Assembly (NCBI RefSeq): GCF_002250655.1
Contig: NZ_NOZR01000012.1
Coordinates: 87,293 to 151,292 of the forward strand
DNA length: 64,000 bases
Source: Mycolicibacterium sphagni
Lineage (GTDB): Bacteria; Actinomycetota; Actinomycetes; Mycobacteriales; Mycobacteriaceae
Direction: 5' to 3'
Position 1 is the stretch's first letter, and each line of letters opens with the position of its first letter. The position numbers were made by a program, and so were the translations under genes. A model generated the notes under the pieces. It was not told the DNA's origin, searched no databases, and worked only from the letters and a program-made list of their open reading frames with translations. Below are positions 49,374 through 59,477 of this stretch, piece by piece.

Positions 49374-50324
49374 TTAGGGCCCGATCTGCTTGGCAAATTT
49401 AATCTCCCGCACTGCGCCCGCGGGCAGCGACAGGCCGTCGCCGCTGGCCACGCTCACCCCAACGCCGTAGGACGCCTCCAGCAGTCGCAGCCGCTGTAGG
49501 CCGCCGCTGTGGTCGAAGCTGTCCCGCATGCTGTTGGGCGGTCCCACCGCGAGAATCGTGTACGGGCTGCTGATCGGATGATTGTCGACCAGGATGGCGC
49601 CGCCCGCCTGCCGGATCGTGACGTTGGGCCCCATCCGCACCCCGCCGACCGAGATCGCTTCGGCGCCACTGGCCCACAGCGAATTCACCACCAGCTGGAG
49701 GTCGCGATCAAGGATGACCTGGCGGCTGCCGGGCACCCGTTGCTTGGAGACGTCCGTCAGATCGCGCGCCATTCCGGGGTCGGTCACGGTGATGGTCAGC
49801 CCCGGCCCGATGACGGCGGTGGTGGCCGCGGCCAGGCTCAGTGCGTCCAGCCGGCTGAGCAGGTCGCGCCCGGTGGCATCGTCACGCAGCTGGCGCCGCT
49901 GGATGTCGTCGACCTGGGTGGCCAGGTCGTCGCGGCGGCTGGTGAGCCGGTCAGTGGTGCCCTCGGACGAGCGCACACTGGCGGCGAGCACCTGCTGGGC
50001 GGCGTTGACGCCCGGCGCGGTGGATCGAGCCTGTGCGACCGCGGCCGCGAACACCGCCGCGATCAGCAGAGCCGCCAGCGCCTGCCACGCCCGGGTGACA
50101 ACCGGCCGGCGGGATGTCCCGGTGCGCTGACGTTCGGCGGCTGCTGCGGCGTACCCGGGATCGAGATGTTCGGTCAGCAGCGACCGCAGCAGGCCCGGCA
50201 ACGGGATCAGCGTCGGCACGCGGTCGGCGCCAGCCGGGTAGGCATGCAGGCCGTGGCGTTCACTGCGGCCGGCCTGCGGGTCGTAGCCGCCTAGCGCGCT
50301 GTCAGCTGCGGGCATCTCCGACAC
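49374..50324 (-). CDS. DUF881 membrane protein (Rv1823-like)
   Basis: 316 residues from GTG 50324 (an ATG at 50315 is also possible). A cytoplasmic N-terminal part of about 75 residues is followed by a membrane helix ([21 protein letters not shown]), a coiled-coil-like segment, and DUF881 with [35 protein letters not shown] and [11 protein letters not shown]. It overlaps the end of pgsA2 by 23 bases. A paralogue of the other DUF881 gene; function unknown. Confidence 0.88.
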   Translation of the reverse strand: MSEMPAADSALGGYDPQAGRSERHGLHAYPAGADRVPTLIPLPGLLRSLLTEHLDPGYAAAAAERQRTGTSRRPVVTRAWQALAALLIAAVFAAAVAQARSTAPGVNAAQQVLAASVRSSEGTTDRLTSRRDDLATQVDDIQRRQLRDDATGRDLLSRLDALSLAAATTAVIGPGLTITVTDPGMARDLTDVSKQRVPGSRQVILDRDLQLVVNSLWASGAEAISVGGVRMGPNVTIRQAGGAILVDNHPISSPYTILAVGPPNSMRDSFDHSGGLQRLRLLEASYGVGVSVASGDGLSLPAGAVREIKFAKQIGP

Positions 50325-50904
50325 CCGCTTTCGGCATCGTGCTCACCACCAGGCGCACCTGCAGCAGATACAGCACCGCCGACCACAGGTACATCCCGAC
50401 ACCCCAGATCAGGAAGCCCCAGCCGCATGCGCCGATCACCCGGCTCCACGTCGCATCCCATTGCCCCAGCAGGACCAGCGGGAAACCGGACATCAGCGCG
50501 AACGTTGCCGCCTTGCCGATGTAGGTGACCGGCAGGGCGGTCAGCCCGCGGCTGCGCACCACCGGCAGGGTCGCGGCGAGCACGAGGTCGCGGACGATCA
50601 GGGTGCCCACCAGCCACCATGGCACGACGCCCGCGGCGCCGAGGCCTAGTGGAACGGCCACCATGTAGATCCGGTCGACCAGCGGATCGAGCAGAGCCCC
50701 CAACCGTGACGACTGGTTGGCCACCAGCCGGGCGATCTTGCCGTCGGCCCAGTCCGAGAAGCCGCTGAACATCAGGATCGCCACCGCGAGTGCGTACGCG
50801 TGGGTGGCCAGCAGCAGGTAGAGGAACACCGGCACCAGGACGAGCCGGATCAGCGACAGGACGTTCGGGATCGTCAACACCCGATCGCCACGCGGCTCCG
50901 TCAT
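50302..50904 (-). CDS. pgsA2: CDP-alcohol phosphatidyltransferase PgsA2
   Basis: 200 residues. The CDP-alcohol phosphatidyltransferase motif is intact: [30 protein letters not shown], with its four Asp for the metals. Several membrane helices surround it. M. tuberculosis has three such genes with different head-group roles; PgsA2's product is uncertain (phosphatidylglycerophosphate- or cardiolipin-type are suggested). It follows secA2 by ten bases. Confidence 0.93.
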   Translation of the reverse strand: MTEPRGDRVLTIPNVLSLIRLVLVPVFLYLLLATHAYALAVAILMFSGFSDWADGKIARLVANQSSRLGALLDPLVDRIYMVAVPLGLGAAGVVPWWLVGTLIVRDLVLAATLPVVRSRGLTALPVTYIGKAATFALMSGFPLVLLGQWDATWSRVIGACGWGFLIWGVGMYLWSAVLYLLQVRLVVSTMPKAGVGDARS

Positions 50905-50913
50905 GGGAGAAAC

Positions 50914-53247
50914 CTAACGGAAAACCCCGGGCAGGCTCAGCGCGGACAGGGTGTCGTCGTTGAGCGGGTTGTCGTGAACCATGTACGTCCACGTCGAGGT
51001 CGGGCGCGCCAGTTTCGACAGGTCCAGGCCCTGTTCCTCTTCGAGGATGTTGGCCGTCTCGAAAGTCTGCTGGGAAGCCTCGATGGCGTCGGCGGCCAGG
51101 TTCGCGAACGCGTCGACGGCCATCCGGTGGAATTCGTCGAGCGGGTTCTGCCGGCCCAGGGCCCGCAGGTGGATGCTCTCCCGGATGTCGGCCAGATACG
51201 CCAGGTGGTCGGCCCAGCCGCGGTCCAGGTGGAAGAGCATGATCTGGCGGCAGATGGTCTCCAGCTGCTCGTCACTGGATTTCTCGGCCAGCTCCTCGTA
51301 GCGGTCGGGCGACAGGTCCTTCAGCTCGTTGCGCGCCGCGGCCGTGCGCAGCAGAGTGTTGCGGCGCTCCACGATGATCGCGCGTTGTTGGGCGATGAGC
51401 TGGTTGTAGCGCCAGGTGTTGGCGTGCACGTCGAGCAGCCTGCCCTCGGCCACCCGCTGAGCGTGGTCGAGCAGGGAGCCGGCTTTGGGGCTGGTGATCT
51501 TGCCGGCGTCGTCGGCGTCGGTGGGCAGCTTGCCCGGGTCCAGGTGCGCGACGACGACGTCGTCCTCCCAGCTGGCGAAGAACACCGACGAGCCGGGGTC
51601 GCCCTGGCGTCCGGCACGGCCGCGGAGCTGGTTGTCCAACCGTTCGGTGCGGTGCCGCCCGGTGCCGATGACGTGCAGACCACCGAGTTCGGCGACTTTA
51701 TCGTGGTCGGTCTCTTCGGAGCCGCCGAGCCGGATGTCGGTGCCGCGGCCGGCCATCTGGGTGGAGACGGTGACCGTGCCGAGCTTGCCGGCCTCGGCGA
51801 TGACGGCGGCTTCTTCCTCGTCGTTCTTGGCGTTGAGCACGACGGCCGGAACGCCGCGGCGGACCAGCCGCTCGTGCAGCTCCTCGGATTCGGCCACGTC
51901 ATGGGTACCGACCAGGATCGGCTGGCCGGTGGCGTGCACCTCGATGATGTGCTCGATGATGGCCTCGGTCTTGGCCGCCGCGGTGATGTAGACGCGGTCG
52001 TCGGCGTCCTCGCGAACGTTGGGGGCGTTCGACGGGATCGGCGAAACACCCAGCTTGTAGAACTGGCGCAGCTGCTCACCGGCAGCCAGGGCGGTACCGG
52101 TCATCCCGCACACCGTGGGGTAGCGGTTGATCAGGGCCTGCACGGTGATGGTGTCGAGGACTTCGCCGGTCTCGGTGGTCTCGATGCCCTCCTTGGCCTC
52201 GACCGCGGCTTGTAGGCCGTCCGGCCAGCGTTGCAGCGAGGCGATCCGGCCGCGGGAGGAGTTGATCAGCTGCACCGCGCCGTCGCGGACGATGTAGTGC
52301 ACATCGCGCTGTAACAGCACGTGGGCGTGCAGGGCGACGTTGACCTCGGTGAGCGTCGTGGTGACGTGCTCCTCGGAGTACAGGTCGATGCCGCCGAGGG
52401 CGGCCTCCAGCTTCTTGGCCCCGTCCTCGGTGAGGTGGACGTTGCGGCTGTCAGCGTCGGTGTCGTAGTCGGTACCGGCGGCCAATTCGCCTACCAGACG
52501 GACGATTTCGACTTTCGGGGTTTCGCGATGCGTGGTGCCGGCCAGCACCAGCGGCACCAGCGCCTCGTCGACGAGCACCGAGTCGGCCTCGTCGATCAGT
52601 GCGACGTCGGGGTTGGGTGACACCAGATCGGCTTCGTCGGTGACCAGCTGGTCGCGCAGCACGTCGAACCCGATCTCGTTGATCGACGCGTACGTGACGT
52701 CGCATGTGTAGGCGGCGCGGCGCTCGGCGGCCGTCGACTCCGCGGTGATCCAGCCGACCGTCAGTCCCATCGCCTCGATCAGCGGGGCCATCCACTCGGC
52801 GTCACGGCGGGCCAGGTAGTCGTTGATGGTGACGACGTGGACGTTGCGCCCGCCCAGGGCGTAGCCGGCAGCGGCGATAGCGCCCGAGAGGGTCTTGCCC
52901 TCACCGGTCGCCATCTCGACGACGTCGCCGGCGAGCATCCGTAGCGCGCCCAGCAGCTGTACATCAAAAGGACGGAGTGTGGTCGTCCTTTCTGCCGCCT
53001 CGCGGGCGATGGCCAGGAACTGCGGGATATCGGACGAGGCCGCGAGGTCGCCGAGCTCCAGCAGCGTAGCGGCTTTGACCAGCTGTTCGTCGTCGAGGCC
53101 CTTGGCCTTCTCGTCGAACTCGGCCGAGGCCGTCACCTCGGTCATCGACTCGGCTTTGCTCTTCTCGGTGCTGGCACCGAGCAGGCGCCAGAAGCCCCGG
53201 CTGATGCGACCGGGCCCGGCAGCGCTGTTCTTGCGATCTTTCGCCAC
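50914..53247 (-). CDS. secA2: accessory Sec translocase ATPase SecA2
   Basis: 777 residues, clearly shorter than housekeeping SecA (about 900 plus) because the helical-wing region and the C-terminal zinc linker are missing, as expected of SecA2. Walker A is [15 protein letters not shown], Walker B is [14 protein letters not shown], and [16 protein letters not shown] is the second nucleotide domain. In mycobacteria SecA2 exports a subset of proteins, including several involved in virulence and cell-wall function. Start GTG 53247, only 23 bases from the divergent monooxygenase start. Confidence 0.97.
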   Translation of the reverse strand: MAKDRKNSAAGPGRISRGFWRLLGASTEKSKAESMTEVTASAEFDEKAKGLDDEQLVKAATLLELGDLAASSDIPQFLAIAREAAERTTTLRPFDVQLLGALRMLAGDVVEMATGEGKTLSGAIAAAGYALGGRNVHVVTINDYLARRDAEWMAPLIEAMGLTVGWITAESTAAERRAAYTCDVTYASINEIGFDVLRDQLVTDEADLVSPNPDVALIDEADSVLVDEALVPLVLAGTTHRETPKVEIVRLVGELAAGTDYDTDADSRNVHLTEDGAKKLEAALGGIDLYSEEHVTTTLTEVNVALHAHVLLQRDVHYIVRDGAVQLINSSRGRIASLQRWPDGLQAAVEAKEGIETTETGEVLDTITVQALINRYPTVCGMTGTALAAGEQLRQFYKLGVSPIPSNAPNVREDADDRVYITAAAKTEAIIEHIIEVHATGQPILVGTHDVAESEELHERLVRRGVPAVVLNAKNDEEEAAVIAEAGKLGTVTVSTQMAGRGTDIRLGGSEETDHDKVAELGGLHVIGTGRHRTERLDNQLRGRAGRQGDPGSSVFFASWEDDVVVAHLDPGKLPTDADDAGKITSPKAGSLLDHAQRVAEGRLLDVHANTWRYNQLIAQQRAIIVERRNTLLRTAAARNELKDLSPDRYEELAEKSSDEQLETICRQIMLFHLDRGWADHLAYLADIRESIHLRALGRQNPLDEFHRMAVDAFANLAADAIEASQQTFETANILEEEQGLDLSKLARPTSTWTYMVHDNPLNDDTLSALSLPGVFR

Positions 53248-53270
53248 GGGTCAACGGTACCGTCGGCGTC

Positions 53271-54887
53271 ATGACGGATGTCGACGTGCTCATCGCCGGT
53301 GCCGGACCGATCGGGCTGACCGCAGCCCTGGAGCTCACTCGCCACGGCGTGCACTGCCGGATCATCGACCCCGTCCTCGAACCGTTCCAGTATGCGAAAG
53401 CCATTGGCGTGCAACCCCGTACCCTCGAAGTCTTCGAAGGAATGGGCCTGCTGCACCGCATTCTCGACGCTGCGATCCCGCTGTACGGCCAGATTATCTA
53501 CGTCAACGGCGCGCGGGTGGGTGAGCTGGACATGGCGGTGCCCGCCGATGTGCCGTTCGCATTCGTCGGCATCCCGCAGTACGCGACCGAGCGCATCCTG
53601 GCCCACGAACTGGCCGCCCTCGGCGTGCGGGTCGAGCGCGGTGTGCGACTGGAGACGTTCGAACAGGACCCCGACGGCGTGACGGCCACCCTCAGCGGCT
53701 CGGACGCGCCGACCGTGCGGGCCAAGTACCTGATCGGATCCGACGGCGCGCACAGCGCGGTGCGCAAGACCCTGGGGCTGTCGTTCGAGGGTGGCGCGTT
53801 CAGCGAGCAGTACATGCTCGGTGACGTCGAGGTGGACTGGTCGGTGCCACCGGGCTATGTGGTACGCAGCATGCATCAGGTCGACGGAGTCACCGACGAT
53901 CTGGTTGTGGCGATCCCGCTCCCGGGCCGTGGCCGTTATCGCATGTCGATGCTGGTGCCCGACGAGCTGCGGCCGCCGGAGGTGTCGAGCGAGGAGGTGG
54001 CGCACGGCTTCCAGGGCGAGCGGAAACCCGAGCTGCACCACATCCAGGCAGTGTTGGACCGGCTGTCGCCGGAGCCGACGACCGCAAGAAACCTGCGCTG
54101 GTCGTCGGTGTTCCGGATCAGTCACCGCATCGTGGACCGGTACGGCACCGACCGGGTGTTCGTGGCCGGCGACGCCGCCCACATCCATCCGCCGACCGGC
54201 GCGCAGGGCATGAACACCGGGATCCAGGACGCACACAACCTGGCCTGGAAGCTGGCGCTGGCGCTGGGCTGCACCGCTGCCGACGGCCTGTTGGCCAGCT
54301 ACGACGCCGAGCGCAGGCCGGTCGGTGAGGAGGTGGTCGGCCGTACGGTGCGCAACGCGCAGAAGGGTATCGGCGCCGGCGAAAACGACCTCGACACCGT
54401 ATTGCGTCGCGAGGCGCAGCTGCTCGTCGACTACGCCGACAGCCCGATCGTCGGCGTAGTCGACGAGGGCTCTGCCGCACCACGGGCCGGCCAGCGGGCT
54501 CCTGATGCGGCGGGATTGACCCGGGCGGCGGTCACCGATGCGGTGCGGCTGTTCACCGTGCTCGATCGACGCAGGCACACCACGCTGTTGTATGCCGGGG
54601 CCGACGCGACGGCGGCCGACGTGGCGCGCTGGGAAGACCTCGCCGCGGGCGCGATCGAGGCGGCGCACGGTCAGATGGACGTCTACTTGGTAGCCGCCCC
54701 GGACTGCGACGTCGCCGACGCCCTGCTCCCCCTGCTGCGCGATGTCGATGGTGAGTTCGCGAGCCGCTACCGGCCCGGTCCCGGCGCGGTGTTCGTTATC
54801 AGGCCTGACGGCTATCTTTGCTTCAGCGCCGGCGACGGGGTCACGCAGGCGGATCTGATAGCCCAGCTGAAGCTCACATTTCGCTAG
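53271..54887 (+). CDS. FAD-dependent aromatic hydroxylase (PheA/TfdB type)
   Basis: 538 residues. All three fingerprints of group A flavin monooxygenases are there: IAGAGPIGLTAALELTRHG (FAD ADP moiety), YLIGSDGAHSAVRKTLG (DG motif), and RVFVAGDAAHIHPPTGAQGMNTGIQDAHNLAWKLA (GD motif). The C-terminal 120 residues look like the thioredoxin-like tail found in phenol hydroxylase relatives. It probably hydroxylates an aromatic or polyketide-like compound with NAD(P)H. As I recall, M. tuberculosis has ilvG between secA2 and bacA, not this gene, so the site has been exchanged. Confidence 0.9.
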   Translation: MTDVDVLIAGAGPIGLTAALELTRHGVHCRIIDPVLEPFQYAKAIGVQPRTLEVFEGMGLLHRILDAAIPLYGQIIYVNGARVGELDMAVPADVPFAFVGIPQYATERILAHELAALGVRVERGVRLETFEQDPDGVTATLSGSDAPTVRAKYLIGSDGAHSAVRKTLGLSFEGGAFSEQYMLGDVEVDWSVPPGYVVRSMHQVDGVTDDLVVAIPLPGRGRYRMSMLVPDELRPPEVSSEEVAHGFQGERKPELHHIQAVLDRLSPEPTTARNLRWSSVFRISHRIVDRYGTDRVFVAGDAAHIHPPTGAQGMNTGIQDAHNLAWKLALALGCTAADGLLASYDAERRPVGEEVVGRTVRNAQKGIGAGENDLDTVLRREAQLLVDYADSPIVGVVDEGSAAPRAGQRAPDAAGLTRAAVTDAVRLFTVLDRRRHTTLLYAGADATAADVARWEDLAAGAIEAAHGQMDVYLVAAPDCDVADALLPLLRDVDGEFASRYRPGPGAVFVIRPDGYLCFSAGDGVTQADLIAQLKLTFR

Positions 54888-54979
54888 TCATCCGGTGCGG
54901 ATCCGCGCCATCGCCGGGATCCAAGGGTAGGTTCGCCGGGAAAGCCAACGGACCGGTCGTCGCGTGTGACGCCGCCGCA

Positions 54980-54986
54980 GGAGGAG
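54980..54986 (+). promoter_or_regulatory. strong ribosome binding site deciding the TTG start of bacA
   Basis: GGAGGAG lies seven bases before TTG 54994. The next in-frame ATG is at 55015 and has no such site. Confidence 0.6.
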
Positions 54987-54993
54987 ATACGCG

Positions 54994-56907
54994 TTGGAGA
55001 AGTTCAAGCCGTCCATGGACTGGGGCAACGAGCTCGTCCCGTCCCTGATCTGGATCTCCAAGGCGTGGGCCATCAGTGCCGTACTGAGCCTCGTAGTGCT
55101 GTTCCTGCTGGCCCGCTACACCGTCTGGGGCCGGCAGTACTGGCGCATCACGGGTGACTACTTCAAGGGCCGCCAGAGCATCGGGGTGTGGGTCTGGGTC
55201 GCCGTGTTGTTGCTGTCGACGATCATCTCGGTGCGCCTCGACGTGTTGCTCAGCTTCTACAGCAACGACCTGTTCACCGCGCTGCAGGTGGCCTTCCAGG
55301 GGTCCGGCGGCGACAACGACGAAGTTCGCCAGTCCGGCATTCACGGATTCTGGGCGGCGTTGGTCCTCTTCGGCGTTCTGGCGACCATCTACATCACTCG
55401 GGTGATGCTCGACATTTATTTGATGCAGCGGTTCATCATTCGCTGGCGCGTGTGGCTCACCGACCGGCTCACCTGCGACTGGCTCGACGACCACGCGTAC
55501 TACCGCACCCGCTTCACCGACAGCGATATCGACAACCCCGATCAGCGCATCCAGTACGACATCGACATCTTCACCGCCGGGGTGGGCTCGGGGCCGAACC
55601 AGCCGATGATCGGCAGCTCCAGCACGCTGCTGTTCGGCGCCATCAACTCGATGGTGACGGTCGTTTCGTTCACCGTGATCCTGTGGCACCTGTCCGGGCC
55701 GTTGACCTTCTTGGGCGTCACCCTCGGCCACGCCCTGTTCTGGGTGGTGCTGGTCTACGTCATCTTCGCGACGATCATCGCGTTCTGGATCGGCCACCCG
55801 TTGATCAAGCTGAGTTTCCGCAACGAGCTCACCAACGCTGTGTTCCGCTACGCGCTGGTCCGGTTGCGCGACGCCGCCGAGGCCGTCGGGTTCTACCGCG
55901 GCGAAGACGCCGAGCGGGGCCTGCTACGCGCCAAGTTCGCCGAGATCATCGCCAACTACCGCCGGTATGTGAATCGCACTATCGCCTTGACCGGCTGGAA
56001 CCTGTCGATGAGCCAGATCATCAACCCGCTGCCGCTGGTGATCCAGGCGCCGCGGTTGTTCGCCGGTGAAATCGCCCTCGGCGACGTCACCCAGTCGTCC
56101 AGCGCCTTTGGCTCCATTCATGATTCGCTGTCATTCTTCCGAAATGCCTACGACTCCTTCGCCGCTTACCGCGCGGCCATCATCCGTCTGCACGGGCTGG
56201 TCGAAACCAACGCAGAGGCCCGCGAGCTGCCGAAGCTGAACACTCTTGCCAGCCGGGACGGCTCGGTAGAGCTGCGGCAGGTGGAGGTCCGCACACCCAG
56301 CGGCGATCAGCTGGTCGACCCGATCAACCTGCGGCTGGAGCCGGGCGAGACGCTGGTCATCACCGGCCCCTCGGGAGCGGGCAAGACCACGCTGCTGCGC
56401 AGCCTGGCCCAGCTGTGGCCCTTCACGTCGGGCACCCTGTGCCGTCCCGACGACGACGACACGATGTTCCTGTCGCAGATGCCCTATGTGCCGCTGGGTG
56501 ATCTGCGCACGGTGGTCTCCTATCCCGCTACGTCGGGATCGATCACCGATGACGAGCTGCAGCGAGCGTTGAACAGAGTTGCGCTGTCACACTTGGTGAT
56601 CCGGCTGGACGAGGCGCAGGACTGGGCAAAGGTGCTCTCACCTGGCGAGCAGCAGCGCATCGCGTTCGCGCGGGTGCTGCTCACCAGGCCCAAGGCGGTC
56701 TTCCTGGACGAGGCGACATCGGCGCTCGACGAGGGTCTGGAGTTCGCCCTGTACGACATGGTCCGCACTGAGCTGCCCAACACCATCCTGGTCAGCGTCA
56801 GTCACCGCAGCACCGTTGAGCAGCACCACGTCAAGCACCTGGAGTTGCTCGGCGAGGGCCGCTGGCGGCTGGGGCACGTCGAGGGTAACGAGCCCGCAAC
56901 GGTGTGA
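54994..56907 (+). CDS. bacA: BacA/SbmA-type ABC transporter (Rv1819c-like)
   Basis: 637 residues from TTG 54994. The N-terminal SbmA/BacA membrane domain has about six helices and the conserved [41 protein letters not shown]. The C-terminal ABC domain has Walker [13 protein letters not shown], signature [16 protein letters not shown] and Walker [12 protein letters not shown]. The M. tuberculosis orthologue Rv1819c imports hydrophilic compounds including vitamin B12 and bleomycin, and affects chronic infection. Its stop overlaps the CadD-like gene's start. Confidence 0.95.
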   Translation: MEKFKPSMDWGNELVPSLIWISKAWAISAVLSLVVLFLLARYTVWGRQYWRITGDYFKGRQSIGVWVWVAVLLLSTIISVRLDVLLSFYSNDLFTALQVAFQGSGGDNDEVRQSGIHGFWAALVLFGVLATIYITRVMLDIYLMQRFIIRWRVWLTDRLTCDWLDDHAYYRTRFTDSDIDNPDQRIQYDIDIFTAGVGSGPNQPMIGSSSTLLFGAINSMVTVVSFTVILWHLSGPLTFLGVTLGHALFWVVLVYVIFATIIAFWIGHPLIKLSFRNELTNAVFRYALVRLRDAAEAVGFYRGEDAERGLLRAKFAEIIANYRRYVNRTIALTGWNLSMSQIINPLPLVIQAPRLFAGEIALGDVTQSSSAFGSIHDSLSFFRNAYDSFAAYRAAIIRLHGLVETNAEARELPKLNTLASRDGSVELRQVEVRTPSGDQLVDPINLRLEPGETLVITGPSGAGKTTLLRSLAQLWPFTSGTLCRPDDDDTMFLSQMPYVPLGDLRTVVSYPATSGSITDDELQRALNRVALSHLVIRLDEAQDWAKVLSPGEQQRIAFARVLLTRPKAVFLDEATSALDEGLEFALYDMVRTELPNTILVSVSHRSTVEQHHVKHLELLGEGRWRLGHVEGNEPATV

Positions 56908-57476
56908 TCGCGCAGGCGGCAGTTCTGTTCGCGCTGACGAACATCGACGACCTTGTGGTGCTTGCGGTGTTCTTCGGCCGCGCCGGGCGGCATCGGCCGG
57001 ATCAGTTGCGCGTCATCGCGGGCCAATATCTCGGCTTCTGCGGGATCCTGACCGTGTCGATCGCCGGCGCGCTGGGGGTAAGCCTGCTGCCGCACAACGC
57101 GATTCCCTACCTTGGCCTGCTACCGCTGTCGCTCGGCATTCGTGCCGGATGGCAAGCATGGCGGTCGCACACGAGCGAGGACGACGACAGTGAATCGCCG
57201 CGGGATCGCGGTTCGGGCGTTCTGGAAGTCGCCACGGTGACCTTCGCCAACGGTGGCGACAACGTTGGCGCCTACGTTCCTGTCTTCGCCGTTGTCGGTG
57301 CCGCCAGCATCAGCGGCTACGTCGGCATTTTCCTCATCTGCGTAGCGCTGTGGTGCGCTGCTGGGCTCTTTCTGGCCAGTCGCCCACCCGTCGCCAAACT
57401 GTTAACGGGCTGGAGCCACGTTATTTTGCCGGTGGTCCTTATCTCAATCGGTTTGGCGATCCTCTTCGGCCTCTAG
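56904..57476 (+). CDS. CadD-family cadmium/LysE-like transporter
   Basis: 190 residues from GTG 56904, overlapping the bacA stop (GTGTGA). About five to six membrane helices. [16 protein letters not shown] and [19 protein letters not shown] are the paired Asp-containing signatures of the cadmium-resistance transporter family (LysE superfamily). Natural substrate is uncertain; members confer cadmium resistance in some firmicutes. The stop overlaps the convergent flavoprotein gene by four bases. Confidence 0.88.
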   Translation: MIAQAAVLFALTNIDDLVVLAVFFGRAGRHRPDQLRVIAGQYLGFCGILTVSIAGALGVSLLPHNAIPYLGLLPLSLGIRAGWQAWRSHTSEDDDSESPRDRGSGVLEVATVTFANGGDNVGAYVPVFAVVGAASISGYVGIFLICVALWCAAGLFLASRPPVAKLLTGWSHVILPVVLISIGLAILFGL

Positions 57477-58945
57477 GATTTCGCGGACGTCGCGGCGTGC
57501 GTTCCCGCGCGCCGCCCGAAGAACGAGCCCTCCCCGAGTTGGGTGCCGCTGGCGTAGCCCTTGCCGTCCTGGGCGATGTTGGACGCGCAGGCGCCCGCCG
57601 CGTACAGCCCCGCGATCGCGCTGCCGTCGGCCCGCAGCACCTCGCCGTTGACATCGGTGGCCAAACCGCCGACCGTGAAACCGGAATACATCGCCTTGCC
57701 CAGCGTCAGGTCGAAAGCGCCCCACGGTCCCTTGTCTTGCGGCGCAAGGAATTCCGGCTGCTTGTGGAACTCGGGATCCTCGCCATTGGCGGCGTGCTCG
57801 TTGTAGTTGTTCAGTGTCTCGACGAGGTTGCCGGTTGGGATACCCAATGCGGCTTCCATCTCCTCGACGGTCTCCCAGCCGTCGATGAAGGTGATCAGCG
57901 GGATCTCTGGGCGCTGCATATGCGCCTCGTCGACGATCAGGTACGCCGCGCTGTCGGGCTGGTCCATCACGAAACCCGAAGTGCGCGAGTGGTAGCCGTC
58001 CTCGGTGACGAATCGCTTGCCGAACTTGTTGACGATGATGCCGGTCAGCAGGATCGACGGCGGGTAGACGGGTGCAGTGATGAAGACCTGGTCCATGTGC
58101 TTGGTGGCCCCACCGACCGACTCGCCGAGCCGGATGCCGAGGCCGTCGTCGTAGGTGTTACCCAGCACGAACGGCTTCTCGGCGAGCTTCGGGGTGAACT
58201 GGGCGACCATATCGGGGTTCATCACGAACCCGCCGGCTGCGATCACCACCGATTTGGCCCGGATCGACCCGGTCTCGTTGAACCGCTTCCACGACACGCC
58301 GACCACGGCTGAGTCGGCTGAGTGGCCGTCGACGACCAGATTCGTCGCGCCGGTTTCGTAGCGGATCTGCACACCCAGTTCGGCCGCCCGCTTCAGGAGC
58401 AGGTCGATCACCATGGCCGCGCCTTGGGTGTCACCGGGGACCGGAACCTTGTGACCGCGCGGCGCCGGCACCGCCATGTTCTTGTACGGCCACACCTTCT
58501 CGTTGCCGGTGAACATCAGGCCCTCGGTGTTGGGCTGGATGACGGCCTTTTCCGGGTAGTAGGAGCGCTCGAACGCGATGCCGAGCTCTTCCAGCCAGTC
58601 GAAGTGTTCGACGCTGCCTTCGCAATACGCGCGGATCTTGTCGAGTTCGGGCTCGCGGGAAACCGCGACGAGGTACTTGTACATCTCCTCGACGCTGTCC
58701 GCGTGACCGGTCGCCTGTTGCACGGCGGTTCCGCCGCCGAGATAGAAATGCCCGCCGGCCATCGCGGTGGTGCCACCGGCGACGGCGGCACGTTCGAGCA
58801 CCAATACCCGGGCGCCGGCGGCGGCGGCGCTGACCGCCGCGCAGCCCCCGCCGATGCCGAAGCCGATCACGACGACGTCGACATCGTCGGACCACTCGGT
58901 GACCTCGGCGGCGTCGACGGTTGCGGGGATGTCCAGGCCACTCAT
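57473..58945 (-). CDS. FAD-dependent ketosteroid-dehydrogenase/fumarate-reductase-like flavoprotein (Rv1817-like)
   Basis: 490 residues. FAD site VVVIGFGIGGGCAAVSAAAAGARVLVLERA at about 25-54, followed by GGTTAMAGGHFYLGGGTAVQQATG; C-terminal GLYAAGACASNIAQDGKGYASGTQLGEGSFFGRRAG closes the FAD domain. This architecture is shared by 3-ketosteroid delta1-dehydrogenases and flavocytochrome fumarate reductases; residues that decide between them cannot be judged by eye. It overlaps the upstream VOC gene by ATGA, and a KstR-type palindrome precedes the pair, favouring a steroid-related role. Confidence 0.87.
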   Translation of the reverse strand: MSGLDIPATVDAAEVTEWSDDVDVVVIGFGIGGGCAAVSAAAAGARVLVLERAAVAGGTTAMAGGHFYLGGGTAVQQATGHADSVEEMYKYLVAVSREPELDKIRAYCEGSVEHFDWLEELGIAFERSYYPEKAVIQPNTEGLMFTGNEKVWPYKNMAVPAPRGHKVPVPGDTQGAAMVIDLLLKRAAELGVQIRYETGATNLVVDGHSADSAVVGVSWKRFNETGSIRAKSVVIAAGGFVMNPDMVAQFTPKLAEKPFVLGNTYDDGLGIRLGESVGGATKHMDQVFITAPVYPPSILLTGIIVNKFGKRFVTEDGYHSRTSGFVMDQPDSAAYLIVDEAHMQRPEIPLITFIDGWETVEEMEAALGIPTGNLVETLNNYNEHAANGEDPEFHKQPEFLAPQDKGPWGAFDLTLGKAMYSGFTVGGLATDVNGEVLRADGSAIAGLYAAGACASNIAQDGKGYASGTQLGEGSFFGRRAGTHAATSAKS

Positions 58946-59427
58946 TGCTGCTCCTGTTTCACGTAGTCAAAGAACGCGCGGATCTCTTCGGAGACATAGG
59001 CAATCTCCAGGTAGGGCACTCCGGCTTCGGGGGCCGCGAGGTAGGCGAAGCGCATGCCGCCGGGCATCACTCCGTGGGCGGCGACGGCGGGTCCGGCGGC
59101 CTCCAGCGCTGCGTCGAACGCTTCGGCGTCGACGGTCTCCTGGCAGATGTGGTGCAGGCCCGCAGGGCTGGTGGCCAGAAATTCGGAGTACACGCTGTCG
59201 CCGCGGGTGGGCGCGATGAGCTCCAGTTGGGTCTCGCCGGCATAGCTCAGCGAGATGTCGGCGTGGTAGTCGGCCGGGGCGCCGCGGTGAACGCAGGTAT
59301 CGGGCCCGAAGTGCACGCCAGGCATCCGAATCCATTTCCTGGCCCCGAGCAGCGTCGTCAACGCGGCTTCGGTGGCGTCCAGATCGAGGGTTACCCACGC
59401 GATCTGGACAGGTGTCTGGTTGGTCAT
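58942..59427 (-). CDS. VOC (glyoxalase/bleomycin-resistance fold) protein
   Basis: 161 residues, one VOC unit pair: AWVTLDLDATEAALTTLLGARKW at the start, DTCVHRGAPADYHADISLSYAGETQLELIAP, GLHHICQETVDAEAFDAALEAAGP, and YLEIAY at the end. The HH and Glu positions could bind a metal. Enzymes of this type often handle small CoA or ketone intermediates. Translationally coupled to the flavoprotein; the promoter probably carries the KstR-type site. Confidence 0.87.
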   Translation of the reverse strand: MTNQTPVQIAWVTLDLDATEAALTTLLGARKWIRMPGVHFGPDTCVHRGAPADYHADISLSYAGETQLELIAPTRGDSVYSEFLATSPAGLHHICQETVDAEAFDAALEAAGPAVAAHGVMPGGMRFAYLAAPEAGVPYLEIAYVSEEIRAFFDYVKQEQQ

Positions 59428-59461
59428 CGGCTACGAGGATATCCCCGGCCCGTCGGCGTGG

Positions 59462-59477
59462 CTAGAACGTGTTCTAG
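59462..59477. promoter_or_regulatory. perfect palindrome matching the KstR operator pattern
   Basis: CTAGAACGTGTTCTAG is a perfect 7+2+7 palindrome. Its inner 14 bases fit TnnAACnnGTTnTA, the reported KstR motif for cholesterol-catabolism genes. It lies 35-50 bases upstream of the VOC start and overlaps the 3' end of the TetR gene. Confidence 0.65.
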
